Below, piece by piece: positions 23,966-34,790 of a stretch of DNA of 64,000 nt. Under the pieces are notes generated by a model. It was not told where the DNA came from. It made no database searches and was given only the letters and a program-made list of their open reading frames with translations. The stretch is taken from assembly GCF_907164915.1 (NCBI RefSeq), contig NC_061866.1, positions 44,518,320-44,582,319 of the forward strand, in the 5' to 3' direction. Origin of the DNA: Impatiens glandulifera (taxonomy: Eukaryota > Streptophyta > Magnoliopsida > Ericales > Balsaminaceae). Position 1 is the stretch's first letter, and each line of letters begins with the position of its first letter. The translations under genes and the position numbers were made by a program.

Positions 23966-25146
23966 TTTAATAACTTTTTCATCTCAACAGCTATCCCCGC
24001 CAAAACTTTTGTTTTCTGTATCGATCCTCTTGCAGTAATAAATGTCATTATCATCATCAAACGATCATGGGTTTTTAAGTAATTTCGACAATATAAATTG
24101 ACCGTTTGATTTGGCTTTTATGTTCAGTGTTTAACTCTGTGTAATAATAATTTTGCATAATAATTTAATATAAATAAATAATTTTCTCTATATCTCTTTT
24201 ATAGTTTAATTTTATTTATTATTTATTATTTATTCATTATCTCATTTATTTTATTTTTTATTATCACTATATTTTTTTTAATTTCTTTCTAATCTTCTAT
24301 TGAGGAGTATTTTTAAATATATATATTTCTTTATTTCTTACATTTTATTTTATTTTTATTTATTATTTAAAAAATATTAATTATAATTTGTTTCGATAAC
24401 ATATAATAAAAAATTATTAACAAACAAAATAAAAATGAAAATAAAACATCGTTGTTAAATTTTACAACCTTGTTATAATATTATATATTTTTTTAATAAT
24501 ACATTTTGTATGGTAAATTAAATATTGTTAAATAAATAAATAATATAAATTTTAAATGAGATATAATTAACTTTACTATATTTGTATATTTATTAAATAT
24601 ATACACAACTTTAATCATAACAAAAATGTTAGGATACAGTGAATCCAACTTTGATAATAATAACATAAATTATAAAAACTTTAAAAATTGGGCTAGATTT
24701 AACTCCACTAAGAAAATAATAACAACACAAATAAATATATTTAAAAATAAGATATATTAAATCCCACTTTAATAATATTAATATTAATATAAACTAATAA
24801 TTATATTTTAAAAAAATATAATGAATCCATTTTAATAATATAAATAAATAATTATAATAAAATAAAAAATGTACACTATTTTAATAATATTAATAATATA
24901 AATTAATAATTATATTTATATATTTTTCTTAACTAATTAAATGATGGTGAGAAATGAGAGACGATTTGATGATATATTTTTTTGAATTGAATTATTTAAA
25001 CAATTAAAATCAAAAAGTCTTAAGTTAATAAGATATATAATATTAATTATTAAAATATATTAAAAATAAAAAAAATAAATTGAACGTATAAACTAAATCA
25101 AAAACATACTAACTTTAGTAATTACAATGACTTAAATTCTATTGTC

Positions 25147-25429
25147 CTTACATGCAAGGACAAATCTAATGTAGAGGCTCGGGTAGCTGAAACCCACCCC
25201 GAAAAAAATAATTTTTATGTTTTATACGATAAAAATATGACATTACTCTTAATATCTTAAAAAAATTTAATATAATTCATTGTTTTTTTTATCTAATTAT
25301 TAAAAAAATAGTAAAATTTTAAATTTATATACTTATTTTTTTCAATTTTTTTTTTATTATTTTAAGCCCACATTAAATTTTTTTTGAAAGTTTACCCTAA
25401 TTTAATATTCTGGATCTGCTTACATGCAA
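25147..25429. mobile_element. Short element flanked by an 11-bp direct repeat
   Basis: CTTACATGCAA occurs at 25147-25157 and 25419-25429. The 261 bp between begin GGACAAATCTAATGTAG and end TAATATTCTGGATCTG, weakly inverted ends. A 9-11 bp duplication would suit a Mutator-like MITE. The class is not certain. Confidence 0.45.
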
Positions 25430-25729
25430 ATAAATTGAATAAGCTATAACAAATAAAATTAAACTTACCTAAATTCTTTTTTTTAAAAGCTTGTTTGGAT
25501 TGGAATTTTTTAAATAACTTGGGCTTGATTATATTAATGTTTTTTAAATAACCTGAATAGATAAAAAAATTATTGGTAATGAGTTCGAAGAGGTAATATA
25601 TTTTTGATAAAAATATTAATATACAATAAAATAAAATTAATGATATTTTAGTATTTTTATTAATAAATTAACTAATATGTTATAAAAGATGTGAGTGAAA
25701 TGATATCTATTAATATATATATATTAAAA

Positions 25730-26285
25730 ATGATGCTTAATTTCAAATTGTCTGATTGCCGGGTCGAGTTATGATTGTTTTGGATATATATGTGAGAAAA
25801 AATGGATAATTTGATCGGATTATGGGTTGACCCGTCCATAAACTTAAAACGGTTAAAAATAAAATAAAAAATATTATACGTATGTTTTAAACTTGTAACT
25901 TAACAAAAACAAGTACAACTTTTAACCAAGTGTGATTGAGATGTGGTTTGTCGATGGATAATAAGCCGGTAACAATTGAAAGTGGTTAAAAATTATGAAT
26001 CAAATATTTAATTGACCAAAGTGAGGTTAACGATGTTAAATGTTAAAAAATATAAATCAAATATTTGATTGACCAAAGTGTTAGATCACAATGCTAAATG
26101 TTAAAAAATATGAATTAAATATTTGTTTGACCAAACACGAGATGAGAAGTTCATTGAGAAAAAATATGTGATGAGATATGTGAGAAGATGAGTTATTTTA
26201 TCTAAGTAAATAAAATACGGAATAAAAGTGTTCTATTTTTATTTTAATATATTATTCGTGATTTATTAAGAATTTCAAACATAAA
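25730..26285 (-). repeat. Full copy of the tRNA-box dispersed repeat
   Basis: Homologous to 16552-17066 and, inverted, to 33510-34140. It starts next to a short (AT)n tract (25718-25725). The segments GTTGACCCGTCCATAAACTT, TTAAACTTGTAACTTAACAA and the repeated AAATATTTNATTGACCAAAG are shared. Confidence 0.65.
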
Positions 26286-27059
26286 ATACATATTATTAAG
26301 AATTTTATTAATTTATTTTGTTTATATTTTTATCTAATCTTCTTAGTTTGGTCTCAAACAAAAGAAGTTATTGAGTTATTTAAAAAAATATTAATTGATA
26401 ATGATTGCGAAGACTTAACTATTAATATATATAATGATAAAATAAAAAATAATAATTTAAATTGAGTAATATTTTAATAGTTAAGAAGAGAATTAAAATA
26501 ACATTTGGTCCAGCTAAATTATTTAAATGTTTGATCGAATTAAATTATTTAAATAACTCAACCAAATAAGTTCAAATTATATTTGGTAGTATGTACATGA
26601 TTTTAAAATATATTTTTGTTCAGTTTTAATTTTTTTTTTTTTTACTTTATCAAATTTTAAAATAATTATAGTTACAATAATGATGCAATAAAATATTGAC
26701 CTTTAAAAAGGTTGGATATACACCTCATCAATGTATATTTTGACTTTACAGATGAATAATTCACTCATTTTAGGATGTTTTTGTTTTAATAATTGAACAG
26801 ACATATCCATGTCAATCCGTACATATAATATGGGTCTACAATACTATTTTAAAATTCTCAAAATATAATCACTGTTGTTTAAATATATCAAAGATGTATT
26901 TTAAAATAGTACGAAAATTTACTTTTATAATAAAAGAAAATAATATTTTTTAATTGATATTAATTATTTTAAAAAAAAATATAATTATACATATGTTCTG
27001 CATGAAGATATGAAGATCCCCAAACCATTAGATCAACGAATGTAAGATTGTGAAAAAAT

Positions 27060-28160
27060 CTTAAAACATGCACGGTGTTCTTGAGGGCGAACCAAGAATC
27101 CTGTGTCCGATTGAGGAAACATACACCCGATCAAGGAATCCCACGAGCGACCAAGAATTCTCGCAATTGACCAAGAATTTAACTCCCACATTGACTAAGC
27201 ACCCAAGCCCGTTGATTTCGGGCCGAATCAAGCCCAAATCTGCTCGTTTGGCCTGTTTCGCGACCTGAAACTTTTGATTATAATTATTTTTTATCAATTA
27301 GAAACTTTAAAATATTTTTAAAAAATTCAAAAAATTATAAAACAATAATAAAATCTTTTAAAAATATTTTCATAAAAAAATATTTTAACAAAGGCATGTT
27401 TGAATTTATTTTTAAATTATAACATTCTAAACATATATTTTTTAGGTACTTTACTCTATAATTCTCTACGTCAATCACATGTACTAACTTTTAAATATTA
27501 TTTTATAATTTTAAATGTAAGAAAAATTGATACATGTTTAGATAATGAAAAAATAAGTGATTAAATAAAATGTAATAAAACAAAAAATTTCAAAAGAAAT
27601 AGTTAAAATTTTATGGAATAGAAATCGTTATTTAACGTGTATAAATGATATAATGCGAAAGTCATTTACTAAGTGAGACCAAACATCGAACTCAATAGAA
27701 TCTTTCATAAATTATTTATATATATACAAATATTTTATTGATTTTAAAATTTAAATCCATTGACTACCTTATAATCAAAAAAAATAATCTTTTAAATCAT
27801 AATAATTATGGGTAATTAATAAAGAAAATTAATTAATTTTGAAACATCAAAATACATATTTGTATAAATATTTTAAATAAAAGATTTTCAACGCACAAAT
27901 TGAGACAATTCAAACTAGCTTTTCGAGAAAGGAAATTTCCGAGTGTTACAATTATAAAAATATTTAAAGACATTTTATATATATATATATATTATTTAAA
28001 ATAGTTTGAGACTTTTAAAATATCTAAACCATTTAAAAAACCAAACAAACAAGCCTAAGAGGGCCTTTGATCGGGCGTGAAGTGGATTGTCGGTTCGTTA
28101 AGCCTATGAGGGAGCGGTCTAGACCAAGGTAAAGGCGGTTTGGCCTCTGATCAACGCGGA
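27060..28160. other. Intergenic; GC-richer decayed element remnants
   Basis: Patches at 27060-27270 and 28060-28160 are less AT-rich and appear to continue after the hAT insertion at 31188-31300 (ATCAACGCGG joining ACGCGGGACGAGACACG). No reading frame has recognisable homology, though phrases such as GACCAAGAATT and GAATCAAG recur. This is probably an old, unclassified transposable element. Confidence 0.4.
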
Positions 28161-28279
28161 TAGGGTGAGCAAACGGGTAAACCCAACCCGTCTTACTCAA
28201 CCCATATTCAACCCAAATTAAATTTACCCAACCCATATATTATTTACTAATATGGGTTGGGTAACCCATTTTTTTAAAA

Positions 28280-28760
28280 CTTTTTCATGTAACATGTATT
28301 TGACACATTTAACACATTTTTATCCGTTTAACATATTTTTGATATATTTAACACATTTTTCACGTTTTGGCACGTTTTTAACATGTTTAACACGTTTTTT
28401 ATTTTTTGACACATTTAATACGTTTTTGACACGTTTAACACGTTTAACACATTTTTGATGTTTTTGGCAGGTTTAACACGTTTTTAACATGTTTAACACG
28501 TTTTTCATGATTATGATACATTTAACAAATTTTTCAGGTTTTTGGCACATTTAACAGTTTTGACACGTTTAACATATTTTTCATGTTTTTCATATTTTTA
28601 ACACATTTAATACGTTTTTAACATGTTTAACATGTTTTTCACGTTTTTGGCACGTTTAACACGTTTTGACACATTTAACACATTATCCACGTTTTCCACA
28701 TTTGACACGTTTAACACATTTCTCACATTTTGACACATTTAATACATTTTTCACATGTTT
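28280..28760. repeat. Minisatellite of TTTAACACGTTTTTGACACG-type units
   Basis: Dense degenerate array of a roughly 10-20 bp motif alternating TTTAACACG and TTTTTGACACG. It produces an artificial open frame on the plus strand rich in Thr, His and Phe that should not be read as a gene. Confidence 0.85.
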
Positions 28761-28939
28761 AACGTGCCAAAACGTAAAAACATGTTAAATGTACCAATAA
28801 CGTATTAAACATGTCAAAAACGTGTTAAAACTTGTCAAAATGTGTTAACGTGTAAAAAACATGTTAAACATGTCAAAAATATGTTAAACGTGCCCAAAAT
28901 GTGAAAAACGTGCCAAAAACGTGAAAAACATGTTAAATG
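28761..28939. repeat. The same minisatellite in inverted orientation (left part)
   Basis: Here the motif reads as the reverse complement (AAACGTGTTAAA, CGTGTCAAAA). The array continues at 30509-31020 after the nested transposon, so the original arm was uninterrupted. Confidence 0.8.
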
Positions 28940-30516
28940 TAGGTCTGCAAATGAGCCGAGCCGAGCTCAAGCTTGTTGGAGCTCGAACTTAACTCGATTA
29001 AGTATTTATTAGCTCGACTCGAACTCGAGCTCGAGCTCGAATGAGCTTATAAATTTGAGCTCGAGTTCGACTCGACTATATTACCCAAAAGCTCGACTCG
29101 ACTCGATAGCTTGAACCAAAATTGAATTATATATAATAGATTAATTTTTTTTATATTATATATATTATATAATTTTATTATATATAATATATTAACGTTT
29201 TTTTATCTTTTTCAATATTATATACAATAATATAGAGAAATGATTAATTGAGAGAATTTGGTGAGGAAATTTGGTGAGAGAATGACTTGGCATAATCTTA
29301 TTTGCTGAAAAAATCAAATAATTTCTCTCTTTCCTCTCACTCTTACATTTTCCAACCAATGAAGGTGATGCCAGTCATTCCCTCACCAAATTTCCTTACC
29401 AAATTCTCTATCTCTATCACTCCTCTACAATATATTCATTATTACATCCTCCTTAGTATTTACTTTTATTATATATATATATATATCAATATATTTATTT
29501 TATCTTTTTAATATTATATATAACATATTAGTTATTATATCTCTAATATTTATTTTTATTATATATAATATATTAATCTTTATTTATCTCTTTCAATATT
29601 ATTTATAATATACTTTTATTATATATATAATATATTAATATTTTTTTTTTATCATAAATCCCTAATATTGTTTGTAGATTTTTTTTTCTATCCTCAATTA
29701 ATTGAAAATCAGTGTTTTTTATATTTATTCAACTCTATCTATATAAACATAAGTTTCTCCTAATACATGAGAAATTTTCTAAAAGCAAAAACAATAACTA
29801 TAAAATAAGTTAAAACAAATTTAATTACCAATATGATTTTGTAAATTAATGAGATGTGAAGATTAAAGAAAGAAGAAAAAAAAGAAGAGTAAAAAAAATT
29901 ATGAAAACTGAATAAGAAATATATAAAAACTAAAGAAGAAAAGATAAGAGTAACTGATGAAGAATAATAACTAAAAAATAAGAAGAAGAATAATTAAAGA
30001 AGAAGAGATAAGAGTTATTGAAGAAGAAGAGTAACTGATGAAGAATATGTGTAACTTGAAGAAGAAGAGTAACTGATGAAGAAGAAGAGATGAGAGTGAT
30101 GAAGAAGATGAAGAGTAACTGATGAAGAAGAAGAGTGACAGTAGAATATTGATGAAGAAGAAGAGATGAAGAGTGACGGTAAAATATGATGAATGAATTA
30201 TATATTAGAAATTAGGGTTTTACTTTAAGGATTATGGGCCTTCATATTGGGTTTTGAAGAGAGAGGGAAATAAAAAAAATATTGTGTAAAATTTTAATAT
30301 TAAATAAATAAAAAATATTTAATTATTTTGAGGCTCGAAAATGCTCGACAAGCCATCGAGCTAGCTTTATATGGGCTCGAGTTCGACTCGAATAATAAAC
30401 GAGTCGGCTTGAGTTCGATTCGAACTCAGTCAAAGTCAAGCTCAAGTCGAGCTTTGACCGAGCAGCTTGCGAGCGGTTCACGAGCGGCTTGACTCATTTG
30501 CAGCCCTAGTTAAACG
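28932..30516. mobile_element. Nested hAT-like element, copy 1
   Basis: Ends TAGGTCTGCAAATGAG (28940) and CTCATTTGCAGCCCTA (30508) are inverted repeats. They are flanked by GTTAAATG (28932-28939) and GTTAAACG (30509-30516), an 8-bp duplication with one mismatch. Sub-terminal regions are packed with GAGCTCGA/TCGAGCTC motifs. The middle is AT-rich with a GAAGAAGAG-rich stretch (about 29870-30190). It is 1,569 bp long with no transposase. It is related to the element at 36560-37907. Confidence 0.8.
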
Positions 30517-31020
30517 TACTAAAACGTGTTAAATGTGCTAAAAATGTGTTAAATGAGCCAAAAACGTGTTAAACGTGTTCAACATGTCAAAAACATGTCA
30601 AACGTGTCAAAATGTGAAAAACGTGTTAATGTGTGAAAAACTTGTCAGATATGTCAAAAACATGTTAAACATGCCAAAAATGTGAAAAACTTGTTAAACG
30701 TGTGAAAAACGTGTTAAACATATCAAAAACATGTTAAACGTGTTAAAATATCGTGTTAAACGTGAAAACTGTGTTAACGTGTTAAATATGTCAAAAACGT
30801 GTTAAACTTGTCAAAAACATGTTAAATGTATTAAATATGTCAAAAACGTGTTAAACGTGACAAAAATATGAAAAATATGTTATTAGTGTGAAAACGTGTT
30901 AAAAATATGAAAACGTGTTAAACGTGTGAAAAACGTGTTGTGAGAGTGAAAACGTGTTAAAAATGTTAAAAACATGTTAAACGCGTGAAAAATGTGTTAA
31001 ATATGTCAAAAACGTGTTCG
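30509..31020. repeat. Inverted-orientation minisatellite (right part)
   Basis: Continuation of the AACGTGTTAAA / CATGTCAAAAA array that starts at 28761, before the outer element's right terminus. Confidence 0.8.
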
Positions 31021-31187
31021 ACTTACAGTTAAAAGCTGATTAGTTTATATTGAATTAATAATAGAGAATTAAATTAAATTTATATAATTTAGGTAACCCT
31101 AACCTAACCCATACTCAACCCAACCCAAATTAATATTTTGGGTTTGAGTTTGGGTAAACCCAAATTATACTCACCCCTAAACGCGGG

Positions 31188-31690
31188 ACGAGACACGTAG
31201 GTTGAATGGTCGCGACACATGAGGGACTTATGGGAATGAGGCAGAGTTTTGGCCGAGCTACTTTCGCTTCAACCTTTGGAAGAACCAAAACTGCAAGTTT
31301 AAGTTTTGGGTTTTGGTTTTGCCTTAGGAGGCCTTAATCATGAAATAATTACATATGCAACTTCATCTCCCCATTTGGAACATGACTATCATACTCTTAA
31401 GTTGTCATTCAATGTCCATAGGCATGGTCGGAGCCTCAACGAAATGTTCAAAGCTTTGCTGGAAAAAACGAGATTCAAAATTTCTTGACCCAATTCAACT
31501 TCTGGACATGTAAAAAGTTTTTCTAACCTCATATGAACTAAAACTAATCCACCTAAGGAAACCTACATAAATTTTAAACTAATTACAATTTCACGAGAGT
31601 TTTAAATTTTTTGATTAGAAAATATTCTTTAACACTATCTAGAACAAGCAAGATTTTCGTACATTTGTACGATTAAAAACAAAATAACAA
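31188..31690. other. Intergenic; continuation of the GC-richer remnant
   Basis: Continues the target sequence left of 28161. A 60-residue open frame at 31306-31488 has no recognisable homology and is not called as a gene. Confidence 0.4.
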
Positions 31691-31699
31691 TTTCATCAT

Positions 31700-32060
31700 C
31701 GCCTATTTACCGACTCATTTTCGTCAATCAAGCAATATATTCCTTATTAGCCAACGATCTTTTTTTATCGAGTTTTTATCAACTCACTTCGCTTAACCAA
31801 TAATTTTATTCTCACTCATTTACCAACTCACTTTCGTTAGGAAACATATTCTTCCAAACCATCTTCTCTATATCGAACTTTATCAACTCATTTTCGACAA
31901 ACAACAATATTAATTTCAGCCACTTACCAACTCACTTTCGTTATACAACATATTCTCCCCAACCATCTTGTCTATACCGAACTTTATCAACTCATTTCCG
32001 ACAAACAACAATATTTTTCTCACCCACTTACCAACTAACTTCCGTCAACCAACCAACATA
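31700..32060. repeat. Tandem repeat with ~106-bp period
   Basis: The phrase CGAACTTTATCAACTCATTT recurs at about 31868 and 31974, and diverged versions (ATCAACTCACTTCG, ACCAACTCACTTTCGTTA) extend the pattern to about 31700 and 32060, roughly 3.4 imperfect copies. Non-coding. Confidence 0.6.
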
Positions 32061-32303
32061 TTTCTTAATCCCCTTTTATAATTATTACAAATTAATTTGC
32101 ACCGGGTGAGATTTGAACTTTCGATCTTTATTATGTAGAATTAACACTTAACTAGCACACCATTTATGTATAAATATATAATTTATATGACTAACAATTA
32201 TATATATAATAAATTTTATAAACGAATTTAAAATATTATTAGTTTAATTATATAAAATTTTAAATTTATATTATTAGAAAGGTCATATGTTCATCAATTT
32301 TGA

Positions 32304-32373
<70 letters not shown>
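32304..32373. repeat. (AT)n microsatellite
   Basis: Roughly 65-70 bp of pure TA repeats, flanked on both sides by similar sequence (ATTTTATAAACGAATTTAAA before and after), so it sits in a local duplication. Confidence 0.95.
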
Positions 32374-32377
<4 letters not shown>

Positions 32378-32454
32378 AATTTTATAAACGAATTTAAAAT
32401 ATTTTTAGTTTAATTATTTAAAATATTGAATTTATATTATTAGAAATGTCATCA

Positions 32455-32678
32455 TACGTTCATCAATTTTGAAGTTATTTTAAAATATAAAGTTATATTA
32501 ACCTAATTGGTTAAAATGTTAAACTTATATTGTGAAGTTACAAGTTTAAAACTTGTGTATATCACATTTTTTATTTATTTTTTAAGTTTATGGGTGGGCG
32601 GGTCAGCCCATGACCCGACCCAAGTATTAATTTACTATCACATACATGTTCAAATTAACCACGACTTTCGACCTATAT

Positions 32679-32680
<2 letters not shown>
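32455..32680 (+). repeat. Partial tRNA-box repeat copy
   Basis: Plus-orientation copy with box-A-like TTAACCTAATTGGTTAAA and box-B-like TTACAAGTTTAAAACTTG, followed by GTTTATGGGTGGGCGGGTCA and TGACCCGACCCAAGTATT. It ends at a (TA)n tract (about 32675-32720). Confidence 0.6.
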
Positions 32681-32719
<39 letters not shown>

Positions 32720-32720
<1 letters not shown>

Positions 32721-33500
32721 AGATGTGTTTGTAAGATTTTTGAGAATAACAACTCGTTTTAAAAAATAAATAAATTAAATTCGAGTTTTTTTAGATTTAG
32801 AGTGAATTGATCCAATTGATTTGATAAAAAAGTTTTTAAACACTCTTGAGATCAATTATCAATCTTTAAATTGAAAGATGATTAACCTTATAAAGACATA
32901 TGAACTTAGGCTGTAGACACTCATTTTTCATTTTCCAATTACATATTTTATATTTTTAACAAATTCCAAAATTATTGTTTTATAAAATTCATATACGAGC
33001 TCATTCCAAAATTATTGTTTATCGTCTGAAAATAGTTCATTTCAGTTTTTTAATATAAATAATAATAAGATGATAATAGTTCAAATATTATTATACTTAG
33101 GATTTTTAAACACAATATTTAATTATTTTTGAGAAAAAATATTTTACAATTAAACTTCAAAATTGATTTAAGATTTTAAAATAGATTTTAGATGAAATAA
33201 ATAAATCTTAGTTTATAAATTAGTTTTAACAAATTATATCTAATATTGATTTTGTCTTTCTCTCATACATTAAACCATTTTGGAAGTGAATTACATATCA
33301 ATTAGGAACTTTAAAAAATATTATTAGTAGTTATAAATAACTTATTTTTGACTATATTTATTTGATTTTATAATTTTTTTTCTTGAAAAAAGGAAAGTCA
33401 AAAGGGCTAAAATTGAGAATATTAAACTTAGCAACCTTAAATCAACTAGGAAGATTCTCGTGCGATACACACGAATAACAATTTAAATAAAATAAATTTA
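32720..33500. other. Intergenic, AT-rich
   Basis: No gene or clear repeat structure seen. Confidence 0.5.
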
Positions 33501-33509
33501 ATAAAGCAT

Positions 33510-34790
33510 AATAATATGTATTCCATGTTTAAATTTTTTAATAAATCACAAATAATATATATTATAATAAAAAATAAAACGCTCTCATTCCACATTTTAT
33601 TCATTTCGGTAAAACAACTTATCTTCTCATATATTTCATCACATATTTTTTTCGAATAAACTTCTCATCTTGTAACCTTACACTTTTACTTTGGTCAAAC
33701 AAATATTTGATTCATATTTTTTAATATTTAACATCGTGACCTCACACTTTGGTCAATCAAATATTTGATTCATATTTTTTAAACCATTTTCATTTGATAC
33801 CAGACTATTATCCATCGGTAAACCACATCCCAATCACTATATATATAGATTAGTTAGTTAAAAAATTGAACTTATATTGTAAAAATGTTCCGCGTTCATC
33901 TAATTTGGTGTTGAATTTTAAATATAAAGTGTTATTAGTCTAGTTGGTTAAGGAGTTGGACTTGTTTTGTTAGGTTGCAAGTTCGAAACATACATATAAT
34001 ATTTTAAATTTTATTTTAACCGTTTTAAGTTTATGGGCGAATCAACCCACAATCCAAACCAAGTATCCATTACTCTCACATATATATCCAAATTAATCAC
34101 AACTCTCGACCTGACAATCCGGACACTTTAAAAATTAAACATCATTATATACATAGAGATTAGTTTGTTAAAAAATTGAACTTATATTGTTAAAATGTCC
34201 CGCCTTCATCTAATTTGGTATTGAATTTAAAATATGAAGTGTTATTAGCTTAATTGGTTAAAAGGTTGTACTTGTTTTGTTATGTTGCAAGTTCGAAACA
34301 TACATATAATATTTTTAATTTTATTTTTAACCGTTTTAAGTTTATGGGCAGGTCAACCCACAATCCGACCCAAATATCCATTTACTCTCACATATATATA
34401 TTCAAATAACCACAACTCTCGACCCGTAATCCAGACACTTTAAAAATTAAGCATCATTATATATATATATATATAGATTAGTTAATTAAAAAGTTGAACT
34501 TATACTGTTAAAATGTCACGCGTTCATCTATTTTGGTGTTGAATTTAAAATATAATTTGTTATAGCCTAGTTGGTTAAAAGATTATATTTATTTTGTTAG
34601 GTTACAAGTTCAAAATATACATATAGCATTTTTAATTTTATTTTTAACTGTTTTAAGTTTATGAGCGGATCAACCTACAATCCGACCCAAGTATCTATTT
34701 ACTCTCACATATATATCCAAATTAACCATAACTCTCGACTCAGCAATCCGGACACTTTAAAAATTAAGCATCATTATATATATGTATATA
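33510..34790 (+). repeat. tRNA-box repeat: one full copy plus two tandem partial units
   Basis: The full copy starts near 33510 (AATAAATCACAAATAATAT) and is inverted relative to 16552-17066 and 25730-26285. From about 33838 a ~310-bp unit is repeated three times in tandem (starting about 33838, 34150 and 34460). Each begins (TA)n-GATTAGTTA.TTAAAAA.TTGAAC, contains a box-A-like TAG.CTA.TTGGTTAA and a box-B-like AAGTTCGAAA, and ends AAAAATTAAGCATCATTATA. Confidence 0.7.

Larger units (their letters stand above)
24037..26839. repeat. Insertion separating parts of the GATA gene 1 upstream region
   Basis: Upstream of GATA gene 4 the sequence runs ACAGCTATC...CCCGCC...ACAGTACTATTTTAAAATTC without a break (52693-52750). 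At gene 1 the first part ends near 24036 (TGCAGTA) and the second part resumes near 26840 (ACTATTTTAAAATTCTC). About 2.8 kb of AT-rich, repeat-bearing DNA lies between. It holds a MITE-like piece (25147-25429) and a full copy of the tRNA-box repeat (25730-26285). No gene is seen in it. Confidence 0.55.
28153..31187. mobile_element. Outer hAT-like element with an internal minisatellite, itself interrupted
   Basis: The left end TAGGGTGAGCAAACGGGTAA (28161) and the right end ...ATACTCACCCCTA (31179) form terminal inverted repeats (TAGGGGTGAGTA read inward). Both are followed inside by GGGTAAACCCAA-type repeats. An 8-bp duplication flanks it: AACGCGGA at 28153-28160 and AACGCGGG at 31180-31187 (one mismatch). 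The interior is a degenerate TTTAACACGTTTTT array, which flips orientation near 28760. A second element sits at 28940-30508. No transposase is present. Confidence 0.75.

Noticed and set aside
27061..27297. Overlapping open frames on both strands
   Set aside because: Opposite-strand frames of similar size in a GC-richer patch, with no homology, start context or splice partners.
28252..28458. 68-residue open frame rich in Thr, His and Phe
   Set aside because: It is a translation of the TTTAACACGTTTTT minisatellite.
28280..31020. CRISPR-like array
   Set aside because: Short degenerate motifs without constant repeats and unique spacers, in a plant nuclear context inside a transposon.
31306..31488. 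60-residue open frame starting MGFGFALGGL
   Set aside because: No recognised family and located in decayed mobile-element DNA.
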